Source of the DNA: Cohnella thailandensis
GTDB taxonomy: Bacteria; Bacillota; Bacilli; Paenibacillales; Paenibacillaceae
Direction: 5' to 3'
Length of the DNA stretch: 64,000 nt
NCBI RefSeq assembly: GCF_014212135.1
Contig: NZ_JACJVQ010000030.1
Coordinates: 1 to 64,000 of the forward strand
The position numbers were made by a program, and so were the translations under genes. The number at the start of each line of letters is the position of its first letter. The first letter of the stretch is position 1. Shown here piece after piece: positions 32,220 through 39,441 of this stretch. Under the pieces are notes generated by a model. The model saw nothing but the letters and a program-made list of their open reading frames with translations, was not told the DNA's origin and did no database searches.

Positions 32220-33023
32220 TTGGAAGAGCTTTTGTTATGGCCGGAGGGAGCGCCGCTGGCGCAAGGAACCGCTCCGGAGGATCGCCCCGCGTTGTTTCCC
32301 TATTTGCTGGAAGGCCAAGAGCGCGCGGCCGTCATCGTCTGTCCGGGCGGAGGCTACGGGATGCGGGCCGATCACGAAGGGGAGCCTATCGCCAGATGGT
32401 TGAATACGCTCGGCATCTCCGCCTTCGTGCTGCGCTATCGTGTGGCGCCTTACCAATATCCGAGCGCCCTGCTTGACGCGCAGCGCGCCATTCGAACCGT
32501 TAGGGCGAACGCGGAACGGTTCTCCGTCGATCCGAACCGCATCGGCATTCTCGGCTTCTCCGCCGGAGGCCATCTGACTTCCGCGGCCGCGACGCTCTTC
32601 AACGAAGAGCTGAACGTCGCGAAGGACGAGCTGGACGCCGCCGTATCGGCCAGGCCGGACCTCGCCATTCTCTGTTACCCGGTCGTCACGCTGCAATCCC
32701 CTTTTACGCATGAAGGCTCGCGCTCCAACCTGCTGGGGACGAATCCCGACCCCGAACGGGTCGTTTATCTCAGCAGCGAGGAGCGGGTAACCGCCGAGAC
32801 GCCTCCGACGTTCCTGTGGCACACCGCGGACGACGGAGCGGTTCCGGTCGAGAACAGTCTGGCTTTCGCAGCCGCGTTAAGCCGACACAAGGTTCCGTTC
32901 GACCTTCACGTTTATCAGCACGGTCGCCACGGCTTAGGACTCGCCGATGACCAGGAGCATACGAGAGAGTGGACGGCGGCCTGCGCCTCCTGGCTCAAAT
33001 TGAACGGCTTCTCGGGAAATTAA
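32220..33023 (+). CDS. Alpha/beta-hydrolase (acetyl-esterase/xylanase-esterase-like)
   Basis: A 267-residue cytoplasmic esterase. The oxyanion-hole segment is VCPGGGYGM, the nucleophile elbow is GFSAGGHL (Ser about residue 117), and the remaining triad residues are in HTADDGAVPVENS and YQHGRHGLG. The sequence resembles endo-1,4-xylanase-associated or BD-FAE-type esterases that deacetylate oligosaccharides. It starts with TTG seven bases after AGGAAGGGA and ends before a strong terminator; single gene. Confidence 0.87.
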   Translation: MEELLLWPEGAPLAQGTAPEDRPALFPYLLEGQERAAVIVCPGGGYGMRADHEGEPIARWLNTLGISAFVLRYRVAPYQYPSALLDAQRAIRTVRANAERFSVDPNRIGILGFSAGGHLTSAAATLFNEELNVAKDELDAAVSARPDLAILCYPVVTLQSPFTHEGSRSNLLGTNPDPERVVYLSSEERVTAETPPTFLWHTADDGAVPVENSLAFAAALSRHKVPFDLHVYQHGRHGLGLADDQEHTREWTAACASWLKLNGFSGN

Positions 33024-33048
33024 TAGATTCTATTCATGCATATCTGAG

Positions 33049-33091
33049 GATAGCGATTCAGGACCAGGGTCCTTTATTGCTATCTTTTTTT
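33049..33091 (+). terminator. Terminator after the esterase gene
   Basis: GATAGC / GCTATC outer stem with inner GGACC / GGTCC hairpin and a run of six or seven T. Confidence 0.87.
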
Positions 33092-33126
33092 GCATTCTCA
33101 TAAACAATTGCAAACAAAAGAAAATT

Positions 33127-33180
33127 TTAACAATTGGATGATAATAGGCGGAAATTGACTTTACAAATCCTTCTTATAAT
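33127..33180 (+). promoter_or_regulatory. Promoter of the phosphate operon with PhoP-box-like repeats
   Basis: A perfect -10 TATAAT (33175-33180) lacks a well-spaced -35; TTGACT at 33155-33160 would leave only 14 bp. TTAACA (33127) and TTTACA (33160) resemble the TTAACA repeats bound by PhoP in Bacillus, and with the weaker TTCTTA (33171) sit in an 11-bp register. Activation by PhoP under phosphate limitation is an inference from these repeats and the pst genes downstream. Confidence 0.5.
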
Positions 33181-33260
33181 GACGAATGTAAACGCATGAC
33201 AAGGGTTGGGGCAACAAATCGATAGACCAATTTGGGAGACAAAGAAGGGTGACCGAGCCA

Positions 33261-34655
33261 ATGGTGATGAGAAAAGCAGTAGCAGCATCCGTAGCAGCCG
33301 CAGTCGTAGCGACGTCGATCGTCAGCGCCGCGTCCGCAGCGCCTGCCGCGAAGACAGTCGCGGCAGTCCAAGCGCAGCAATCGACCTTCACGGTGAACGG
33401 CAACGCAGTGGCATTCCGAGTCGTAACGAAGAACGGCGAAACGCTTGTATCCGTTCGCGATCTGGCCCAAGCGATCGGCGCTAACATCGCGGTAAACAAC
33501 GGCGCGCTGACGGTAACGCTGAACGGCCACACGGTCGAAGTGAAGCTGAACGCGAAGCAGCTGACGGCGGACGGCGCCGCCGTGAGCCTGAAGCAGCCGA
33601 TCCAGCTGGTGAACGGCTCGACTTATATCGCGCTGCGTCCTTTCATTGCCGGCCTTGGCGGCACGGTCGCCCTGAACGCCGGCCAAATCTCCGTGTCGAC
33701 GGTGCAATTGCTCGAAGGAGCGGAGAATCCTCGGTTTGTAAACGCTAGCACGCTGCTCGTTTCCACGATTCAAGAAGAAGGCCGCACGGACTACCTGGTC
33801 GACACCGCAACCGGCAAGAGCGAGGTTCTGATGACTTCGACCGACAAGTCGGATCTGGTCGTCGCGCCTAACGGCCAGCAAGCGATTTTCTCCGATAACG
33901 AGGGCCTGCTGTATCTGATCAATCTCTCGACCAAGGCCGTCGCCAAGCTCTCCGACGACAACAACATCAAGCCCGAGCTGGTCTGGTCCCCGGACAGCGG
34001 CACGGTATACTTCCTGCAAGGCGACAAGGGATCGGTCATCGCCAAGATCGACGTTACCAGCGGCGAAATCACGAAGATCCTGGAAGACAAGGTCGACTAC
34101 AAGTCCAGCCTGAACGTCTCCGCGGACGGAACGCAGTTCGTTTACGCGGTAACAACGCTCGGCAAGGTAACGGCCGACTCGACGAACGTGGACGAAGACA
34201 ACGTCGATATCGATTTTTCGGCGAACCAAATCCAAATCTTCTCCTTCGATTCCACGGTGAAGGACGGCAAGCCGACCCAACTGACGAAGGGGACGGACGA
34301 CAAGATCTTCATCACTTCCGCCGATGGCAAGAACGCCGCATATGTGAGCGTACCGAACGAAAACTCGAACGCGGTTCTCGTCGCGGCGGCGGCGGACGGC
34401 ACGACCAAGAATCTGTACGGCGCGCATGACGTGCTGGAGTCGGTCCAATATGCCGGCAAGCTCTACGTGCTCGCGGCGAACAGCGATACCGAGAACGGCA
34501 TTTACGAAGTAACGGCTTCGGGCGCCGCGAACCAGCTGTACGCGGTATCGGCGGAAGTGTCCTCCATCGTCGTATCGGAATCCGGCATCGCGGTCGTCCG
34601 CGACGGCTCGATTCTCGTCAAGAACGGCAATTCCTGGACGGCCGTCACCAAGTAA
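33261..34655 (+). CDS. Secreted copper-amine-oxidase-N-domain/beta-propeller protein
   Basis: A 464-residue exported protein: signal peptide (residues 1-28, ending SAASAAPA), a stalk-like copper-amine-oxidase N-terminal domain (about 45-150: FTVNGNAVAFRVVTKNGETLVSVRDLAQAIGA, YIALRPFIAGLGG), then a repeat region with propeller blades (LVVAPNGQQAIFSD, LVWSPDSGTVYFLQ, LNVSADGTQFVYAV, IFITSADGKNAAYVS). No enzyme active site is seen. It lies 78 bp before pstS with no terminator between, so it is probably the first gene of the phosphate operon. A wall-associated role, for example displaying or scaffolding the phosphate receptor, is only a hypothesis. Confidence 0.82.
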   Translation: MVMRKAVAASVAAAVVATSIVSAASAAPAAKTVAAVQAQQSTFTVNGNAVAFRVVTKNGETLVSVRDLAQAIGANIAVNNGALTVTLNGHTVEVKLNAKQLTADGAAVSLKQPIQLVNGSTYIALRPFIAGLGGTVALNAGQISVSTVQLLEGAENPRFVNASTLLVSTIQEEGRTDYLVDTATGKSEVLMTSTDKSDLVVAPNGQQAIFSDNEGLLYLINLSTKAVAKLSDDNNIKPELVWSPDSGTVYFLQGDKGSVIAKIDVTSGEITKILEDKVDYKSSLNVSADGTQFVYAVTTLGKVTADSTNVDEDNVDIDFSANQIQIFSFDSTVKDGKPTQLTKGTDDKIFITSADGKNAAYVSVPNENSNAVLVAAAADGTTKNLYGAHDVLESVQYAGKLYVLAANSDTENGIYEVTASGAANQLYAVSAEVSSIVVSESGIAVVRDGSILVKNGNSWTAVTK

Positions 34656-34672
34656 TCGTTCGCAGGGCATCC

Positions 34673-34717
34673 ATTCGCCGAGATTTCATTTGCCGCGTTT
34701 TCATTCGATAGAATCGA
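34673..34717 (+). repeat. Three 15-bp imperfect repeats upstream of pstS
   Basis: Units starting CATTCGCCG (34673), CATTTGCCG (34688) and CATTCGATA (34703) are spaced exactly 15 bp and end just at the pstS ribosome binding site. Not PhoP-box-like. Could be regulatory or chance. Confidence 0.45.
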
Positions 34718-34733
34718 GAGGAGTCATTCTTCC

Positions 34734-35588
34734 ATGAGAAAATGGATCAAATCCCTTACCGCCGTCGCGCTGGCGGTATCCCTGATCGGGGGCGCGACCT
34801 CCGCGGCTTCCGCGGCCAGCACCCTGAAAGGCAAAATCGTCATCAACGGGTCCTCCGCGCTGCTGCCTCTGACGCTTCAAGCGGCCAGCGAATTCAAGAA
34901 GCTCAACCCGAAGGTCAAGATCTCCGCATCCGCGGCCGGCTCGATCACGGGCCCGCAAGCGGTCCGCAAAGGAATCGCCGACATCGGCGCCGTAGACTGG
35001 GATGCTTCGCAAGACGTGCCGGGCTTCAAGAAGTTCGACGGCCAAGTGGCCAACCCGGTTGCCGTTACCGTGTTCTCCGCTATCGTTCACAAGGACGTTA
35101 AGGTAAGCAGCCTGACGACGAAGCAGCTGCAAGACATCTTCTCCGGCAAGATCACGAACTGGAAGGATGTCGGCGGCGATGACGAAGACATCGTGGTCGT
35201 CAACCGCAAGTTCGGTTCCGGCACCCGCGTCAACTTCCAAATGAAGGCCCTAAGCGGCACGGAATTCATGAGCAAGGGCGACAACTACAAGGAAGTCGGC
35301 TCCAGCGGCGACATGAAGACGACGATCGAGACGACCCCGAACTCCATCGGCTATATCGATCTTCCGTACGTAACGAGCAAGATGAAGGCTCTCAGCATCA
35401 ACGGCGTCGCTCCGACGGAGAAGAACGTTCTGAACGGCACTTACAAGGTATGGGGCATCGGCTACTTCATGACGAAGGGCAAGCCGACCGGAGCGACGAA
35501 GGCGTTCATCGAGTACATTCAGAGCAAGACGTTCCAGAACGGCTCGCTGAAGAAGCTGAAGTTCATCCCTCTGGCATCCGTTAAGTAA
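34734..35588 (+). CDS. pstS: Phosphate-binding protein PstS, non-lipidated form
   Basis: A 284-residue phosphate receptor of the PstSCAB importer. Phosphate-contact segments are GSSALLPL (about residues 39-46), TGPQAVRKGIADIGAVDWD and GSGTRVNFQMKAL. The signal peptide ends ATSAASAAS without a lipobox cysteine, and no cysteine occurs anywhere in the protein. Gram-positive PstS proteins are normally lipoproteins, so retention at the membrane must depend on something else. AGAGGAG precedes the ATG. Followed by an intercistronic hairpin and pstC. Confidence 0.93.
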   Translation: MRKWIKSLTAVALAVSLIGGATSAASAASTLKGKIVINGSSALLPLTLQAASEFKKLNPKVKISASAAGSITGPQAVRKGIADIGAVDWDASQDVPGFKKFDGQVANPVAVTVFSAIVHKDVKVSSLTTKQLQDIFSGKITNWKDVGGDDEDIVVVNRKFGSGTRVNFQMKALSGTEFMSKGDNYKEVGSSGDMKTTIETTPNSIGYIDLPYVTSKMKALSINGVAPTEKNVLNGTYKVWGIGYFMTKGKPTGATKAFIEYIQSKTFQNGSLKKLKFIPLASVK

Positions 35589-35613
35589 TTGATTATCCCA
35601 TAAACGAAGAGAC

Positions 35614-35646
35614 AGCCAGCTTGAGCGCCTCGGCGAAAAGCTGGCT
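35614..35646 (+). terminator. Intercistronic stem-loop between pstS and pstC
   Basis: AGCCAGCTT / AAGCTGGCT, 9-bp perfect stem, loop of 15 nt, followed by TCTCCTT rather than a T run. Probably a partial terminator or a stabiliser of the pstS 3' end, giving more receptor than permease (inference). Confidence 0.6.
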
Positions 35647-35674
35647 TCTCCTTATGAGAGGAGATCATCTCTCC

Positions 35675-36634
35675 ATGATCGAGATGAATCAAGCCGTCCA
35701 GACCGCTTCGGCGGAGCTGGGCAACAGCATCCGTACCGGCTCGGGGAAGTCCTTCGACCGAAGAGCTAGATTGAGATGGGCGAACTCCGCCTTCCGCATC
35801 GCCTGCATCGCGGCTGCCGCTTTTGTCTGTCTGGTGCTGTTCGGCATTTTATTCCTGATGTTCCGTACCGGCGTCCTGACCTTCCAGGAGGTCAGCTTTG
35901 CCGAGTTCTTCTTCTCCGCCGATTGGGATCCGGAGAACGGCCGATACGGCGCGCTGCTGTTTATATTCGGAACCGTTGCGCTTACGGCCCTTACGCTCCT
36001 GATCTCCGTCCCCTTCTCGGTGCTTATCGCCGTCTTCCTGGCCGAAGTGACGCCGAAGTGGCTGCGCAACCTGCTTCGTCCGGTGCTTGACCTGCTGGTC
36101 GGCATTCCGTCCGTCGTATACGGGTATCTCGGACTCACGGTTCTGATTCCCTGGCTTCGCGACATGACCGGCAAGGATCTGGCCGACGGGCTTCTTGCCG
36201 CCGCGATCGTCCTGACCATCATGGTGCTTCCGACCATCAGCCGCGTCAGCGACGACGCGATCTCCGCCGTTCCGAAGAAATACCGCGACGCCTCGTACGC
36301 GCTCGGTTCGAACCGTTTCCAGACGATCTTCCGCGTCGTTCTCCCCGCCTCGAGCCGCGGCATCGTGTACGCGGTCATTCTGGGCATGGCCCGCGCGATC
36401 GGCGAGACGATGGCGGTCGTCATGGTCATCGGCAACACGGCGCAAATCGCCGACAGCCTGTTCACGCCGACGGCCGTCCTCACCAGCAATATCGTCATGC
36501 AGATCTCCAGCGTCGAGTTCGAATCCACTTGGAACTACGCTCTCTATATGATGGGCTTCCTGCTGCTCGTCATTTCGCTGATCATGATCGTTGCCGTTCG
36601 TTTCCTTCAGAAGAGAGGAGTCCGCGAATCATGA
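35675..36634 (+). CDS. pstC: Phosphate ABC transporter permease PstC
   Basis: A 319-residue permease with six main helices; the first (about 35-60) is preceded by a cytoplasmic basic region SFDRRARLRW. Family motifs: WDPENGRYGALLFIFGT, VGIPSVVYGYLGL and the EAA-type coupling loop YRDASYALGSNRFQTIFRVVLPASSRGIVYAVILGMARAIGETMAV. The ATG at 35675 has AGAGGAG upstream with rather long spacing; ATG 35684 is possible. Overlaps pstA by ATGA. Confidence 0.95.
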   Translation: MIEMNQAVQTASAELGNSIRTGSGKSFDRRARLRWANSAFRIACIAAAAFVCLVLFGILFLMFRTGVLTFQEVSFAEFFFSADWDPENGRYGALLFIFGTVALTALTLLISVPFSVLIAVFLAEVTPKWLRNLLRPVLDLLVGIPSVVYGYLGLTVLIPWLRDMTGKDLADGLLAAAIVLTIMVLPTISRVSDDAISAVPKKYRDASYALGSNRFQTIFRVVLPASSRGIVYAVILGMARAIGETMAVVMVIGNTAQIADSLFTPTAVLTSNIVMQISSVEFESTWNYALYMMGFLLLVISLIMIVAVRFLQKRGVRES

Positions 36635-37533
36635 ACGAATCCACCCGTTCCGAAGCCCCTTATTCCTTCGGCAAGCGGAACAGCTCCTCCGCACTGTACG
36701 ACAGAATTTTCACCGGCCTGGTATGGGGGATCGGCATTCTCGTCATCCTCTTTATCGTCGGTCTCTTGTTTATGCTGCTTAAGAACGGCCTTCCTAAGCT
36801 GACCTGGGATTTCTTGTACAGCATTCCGAGCGAGATCGAAGAAGGAGGCGGCATCGGGCCCGCTTTGTTCAACTCGTTCTATCTGCTTGCCATCTCCCTC
36901 ATTATCTCGATTCCAATCGGCCTTGCCGCCGGAATCTATCTGGCGGAATTCGCGCCGAACAACAAGCTGATCGACTTCGTCCGGATCTGCGTCGAAGGAT
37001 TGTCCTCGGTTCCGTCGATCATCTTCGGCCTGTTCGGCATCGCCCTCTTCGTCGAGATGTTCCAGATCGGATTGACGATTCTCGGCGGGGCGATCAGCTT
37101 GGCGTTCCTGAACCTTCCGATGCTTACGCGCATCACGGAAGAATCGATACGCGCCGTGCCGGTCGAGATGAAGAACGCTTCGTTCGCCCTCGGCTCCACG
37201 CATCTGCAGACGATCCGCAAGGTACTCGTTCCGGTTGCCCTGAACGGACTCGTCACGGGCATCTGTCTCACCGCCGGACGCGCGTTCGGCGAGAGCGCGG
37301 TCATCATCCTGACCGCCGGCGTGACGACCTCCGGAGTGATGTGGGACTTCAATCTGTTCTCGCCGGGCGAGACGCTTGCGGTCCATCTCTGGTACGTGCA
37401 ATCCGAGGCGATCGTGCCGGACGCGCAGGAGATCGCCCAGAAGGCGACCTCGGTGCTCATTTTCATCGTGCTGCTGATCAATATCGTTTTCCGCGTGCCG
37501 CTGTGGCTGAATTCCCGCAAGACCAAAAGCTAG
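36631..37533 (+). CDS. pstA: Phosphate ABC transporter permease PstA
   Basis: A 300-residue permease with six helices, first at about residues 27-49. Motifs: GGIGPALFNSFYLLAISLIISIPIGLAAGIYLAEFAP, GLSSVPSIIFGLFG and the coupling loop MKNASFALGSTHLQTIRKVLVPVALNGLVTGICLTAGRAFGESA. AGAGGAG precedes the ATG, which lies within the pstC stop codon. Forms the channel heterodimer with PstC. Confidence 0.95.
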   Translation: MNESTRSEAPYSFGKRNSSSALYDRIFTGLVWGIGILVILFIVGLLFMLLKNGLPKLTWDFLYSIPSEIEEGGGIGPALFNSFYLLAISLIISIPIGLAAGIYLAEFAPNNKLIDFVRICVEGLSSVPSIIFGLFGIALFVEMFQIGLTILGGAISLAFLNLPMLTRITEESIRAVPVEMKNASFALGSTHLQTIRKVLVPVALNGLVTGICLTAGRAFGESAVIILTAGVTTSGVMWDFNLFSPGETLAVHLWYVQSEAIVPDAQEIAQKATSVLIFIVLLINIVFRVPLWLNSRKTKS

Positions 37534-37554
37534 TATCCACGGGAGGAATCTTGT

Positions 37555-38310
37555 TTGAAAGCTCTGATCGAGATAGATAAGCTGAATTTGTTCTACGGAA
37601 CCTTCCAAGCTCTTAAGAATGTATCGATGGAAATTCCCCAGCGGGCGATTACCGCGTTTATCGGCCCTTCGGGCTGCGGCAAGTCGACGCTCCTGCGCAC
37701 GCTCAACCGCATGAACGACATGATTCCGGGAACGAGAATCGAAGGAAAGATCGCGGTAGGAGGAACGGACATCTACTCCGGCGAAGTACATGTGGAGACC
37801 CTGCGCAAGAAGGTAGGCATGGTGTTCCAGCAGCCGAATCCTTTTCCGAAGTCGATCTACGATAACGTGGCGTACGGCCCGAGGCTTCACGGCGTCCGCG
37901 GCAAGAAGCAGCTGGACGAGATCGTCGAGTCCAGCCTTCGGGCGGCGGCGCTCTGGGACGAGGTGAAGGATCACCTGAAACGCTCCGCGCTCAGCATCTC
38001 CGGCGGCCAGCAGCAGCGGCTGTGCATCGCCCGCGCGCTGGCGGTCGAGCCGGACGTGCTGCTTATGGACGAAGCGACCTCGGCTCTCGATCCGATCTCC
38101 ACGCTGAAGATCGAAGAGCTGGCGCAGGAGCTCAAGGATAAGTACACGATCGTCATGGTGACCCACAACATGCATCAAGCCGCCCGAGTCTCTCATCAGA
38201 CCGTGTTCTTCCTGAACGGGGAAGTCGTCGAGTATTCGGAGACCGAGAAGCTGTTCTCCGATCCGTCCGACCAGCGGACGGAAGACTATATCAGCGGAAG
38301 GTTCGGTTAA
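37555..38310 (+). CDS. pstB: Phosphate ABC transporter ATPase PstB
   Basis: A 251-residue ATPase. Walker A GPSGCGKST, Q-loop MVFQQPNPFPKSIYDNVAYGPR (the NPFP is PstB-typical), signature SGGQQQR, Walker B LLMDEATSALDP and the switch His in VTHNMHQAARVS. The usual Pro after the catalytic Glu is Ala (DEAT). The start is TTG, eight bases after GGGAGG. Lies 21 bp after pstA and 29 bp before phoU. Confidence 0.96.
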   Translation: MKALIEIDKLNLFYGTFQALKNVSMEIPQRAITAFIGPSGCGKSTLLRTLNRMNDMIPGTRIEGKIAVGGTDIYSGEVHVETLRKKVGMVFQQPNPFPKSIYDNVAYGPRLHGVRGKKQLDEIVESSLRAAALWDEVKDHLKRSALSISGGQQQRLCIARALAVEPDVLLMDEATSALDPISTLKIEELAQELKDKYTIVMVTHNMHQAARVSHQTVFFLNGEVVEYSETEKLFSDPSDQRTEDYISGRFG

Positions 38311-38339
38311 GCGAAAGCCGAACGGAGAGGGGACTTGTG

Positions 38340-38999
38340 ATGACGGTAAGAAGAGAGTTCGATCGCGGCCTGCAGGAGATGCAGGCGCTGCTCGGCGAGA
38401 TGGGCGGACGCGTCGAGAAGGCGCTGGTGGACGCGACGGACGCGCTCGTCAACCTTAACGCGCTCAAGGCGAGAAAAATCGTGAAGGAAGATTTGGAATT
38501 GAACCAGCTGGAGGAGCGGGTGATGGAGCTCGGCTCCAAGCTGATCGCGACCCAGCAGCCGGTGGCGAAGGACCTTCGGCGCATTCTCGCCGCCTTCAAG
38601 ATCGCTTCGGATTTGGAGAGAATGGGCGATCTGTCCGTGGATGTGGCCAAGGTCGTCCTTCGACTCGAGGGCCAGACGCTCATCAAGCCGCTGATCGATC
38701 TGCCGAGAATGTCGGACGCGGTTCGCATGATGATCTCGGAGTCCGTTCAGTCGTATTCCGACGAGAACGTGGACTTGGCTTACAAAATGAGCAAGGACGA
38801 CGACCTGGTCGACGCGCTGTACAGCCAGATCATCCGCGAGCTGCTGACGCTAATGGTCGAGAACCCGAAGACGATCCCGCAAGCGACGCTTCTCAGCTTC
38901 GTCGGCCGCTACTACGAGCGCATCGCCGACCATGCGACGAACATCGGAGAGAGCACCGTTTATCTGGTTACGGGTTCGCGTCCGGACTTGAACGCCTGA
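38340..38999 (+). CDS. phoU: Phosphate signalling regulator PhoU
   Basis: A 219-residue all-helical protein of two PhoU repeats that links PstSCAB to the phosphate-sensing kinase and dampens phosphate uptake. Metal-binding-type motifs occur in each repeat: EDLELNQLEERVMELGSKLIA and DLERMGDLSVDVAKV, then YYERIADHATNIGES near the C-terminus. ATG 38340 follows GGAGAGGGG; a GTG one codon earlier is the alternative. Last gene of the operon; phoP/phoR are not in this window. Confidence 0.94.
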   Translation: MTVRREFDRGLQEMQALLGEMGGRVEKALVDATDALVNLNALKARKIVKEDLELNQLEERVMELGSKLIATQQPVAKDLRRILAAFKIASDLERMGDLSVDVAKVVLRLEGQTLIKPLIDLPRMSDAVRMMISESVQSYSDENVDLAYKMSKDDDLVDALYSQIIRELLTLMVENPKTIPQATLLSFVGRYYERIADHATNIGESTVYLVTGSRPDLNA

Positions 39000-39021
39000 A
39001 CGTGGGCAAGCTCGTTTGGCC

Positions 39022-39050
39022 TTGAGCGTTTCATGCACGGCCTCTATAAT
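39022..39050 (+). promoter_or_regulatory. SigA promoter in the phoU-ade intergenic region
   Basis: TTGAGC, exactly 17 bp, perfect TATAAT. No protein gene follows on this strand before the terminator at 39302, so it should drive a non-coding RNA. Confidence 0.75.
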
Positions 39051-39056
39051 TGGACT

Positions 39057-39334
39057 TCATGCCTATTCTCCAATTCGGCCCAGACAGTACCTTATCCCTT
39101 CCGCTCATGTCCCGGAGGGAAGGGCGGGTATCGAATGTCTGCCGACAGCAGGCTCGATACGGTAGTTGGGCTGGCCGGCGTAAAATTTGAGATCGATGCT
39201 TACTAGAGAATAAATCGCTACTTCTGGCTGTAGGCGTTTATCTGCGGATGAAGCCCAACAACGAGCGAGATGGCCCTGCAAGATTTCTCTCAGCTTCTAA
39301 AAAAACCGTTCCTCGTCAGAGAGGAACGGTTTTA
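39057..39334 (+). ncRNA. Candidate structured non-coding RNA, unassigned
   Basis: About 278 nt between a strong SigA promoter and an intrinsic terminator, with no start codon plus ribosome binding site leading a plausible protein. Self-complementarity is high: TATTCTC (39064-39070) with GAGAATA (39206-39212) closes a domain; inside it CCCTTCC with GGAAGGG and GTATCGA (39128-39134) with TCGATAC (39154-39160) form hairpins, and TTGGGCT (about 39165-39171) can pair with AGCCCAA further on. It did not match my recollection of RNase P, SRP RNA, tmRNA or Bacillus 6S RNA. Paenibacillaceae-specific 6S or another regulatory RNA remains possible. Confidence 0.55.
39302..39333. terminator. Bidirectional terminator between the candidate RNA and ade
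   Basis: AAAACCGTTCCTC / GAGGAACGGTTTT, 13-bp perfect stem, loop GTCAGA, with T runs on both strands. Confidence 0.92.
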
Positions 39335-39441
39335 CATTTTATACCAAATGAGCGGAGGGGATAAGGCACTGTTTTGCCCTGCTTAGATAAGTCCCCCTTA
39401 CCGCGGGCATGAAGCCGCCCACTAGCCTTCTTCAGCAAGAT

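Noticed and set aside
39057..39334. RNase P RNA, SRP RNA, tmRNA or Bacillus 6S RNA
   Set aside because: Conserved cores of these RNAs were looked for by eye and not found; left as unassigned.
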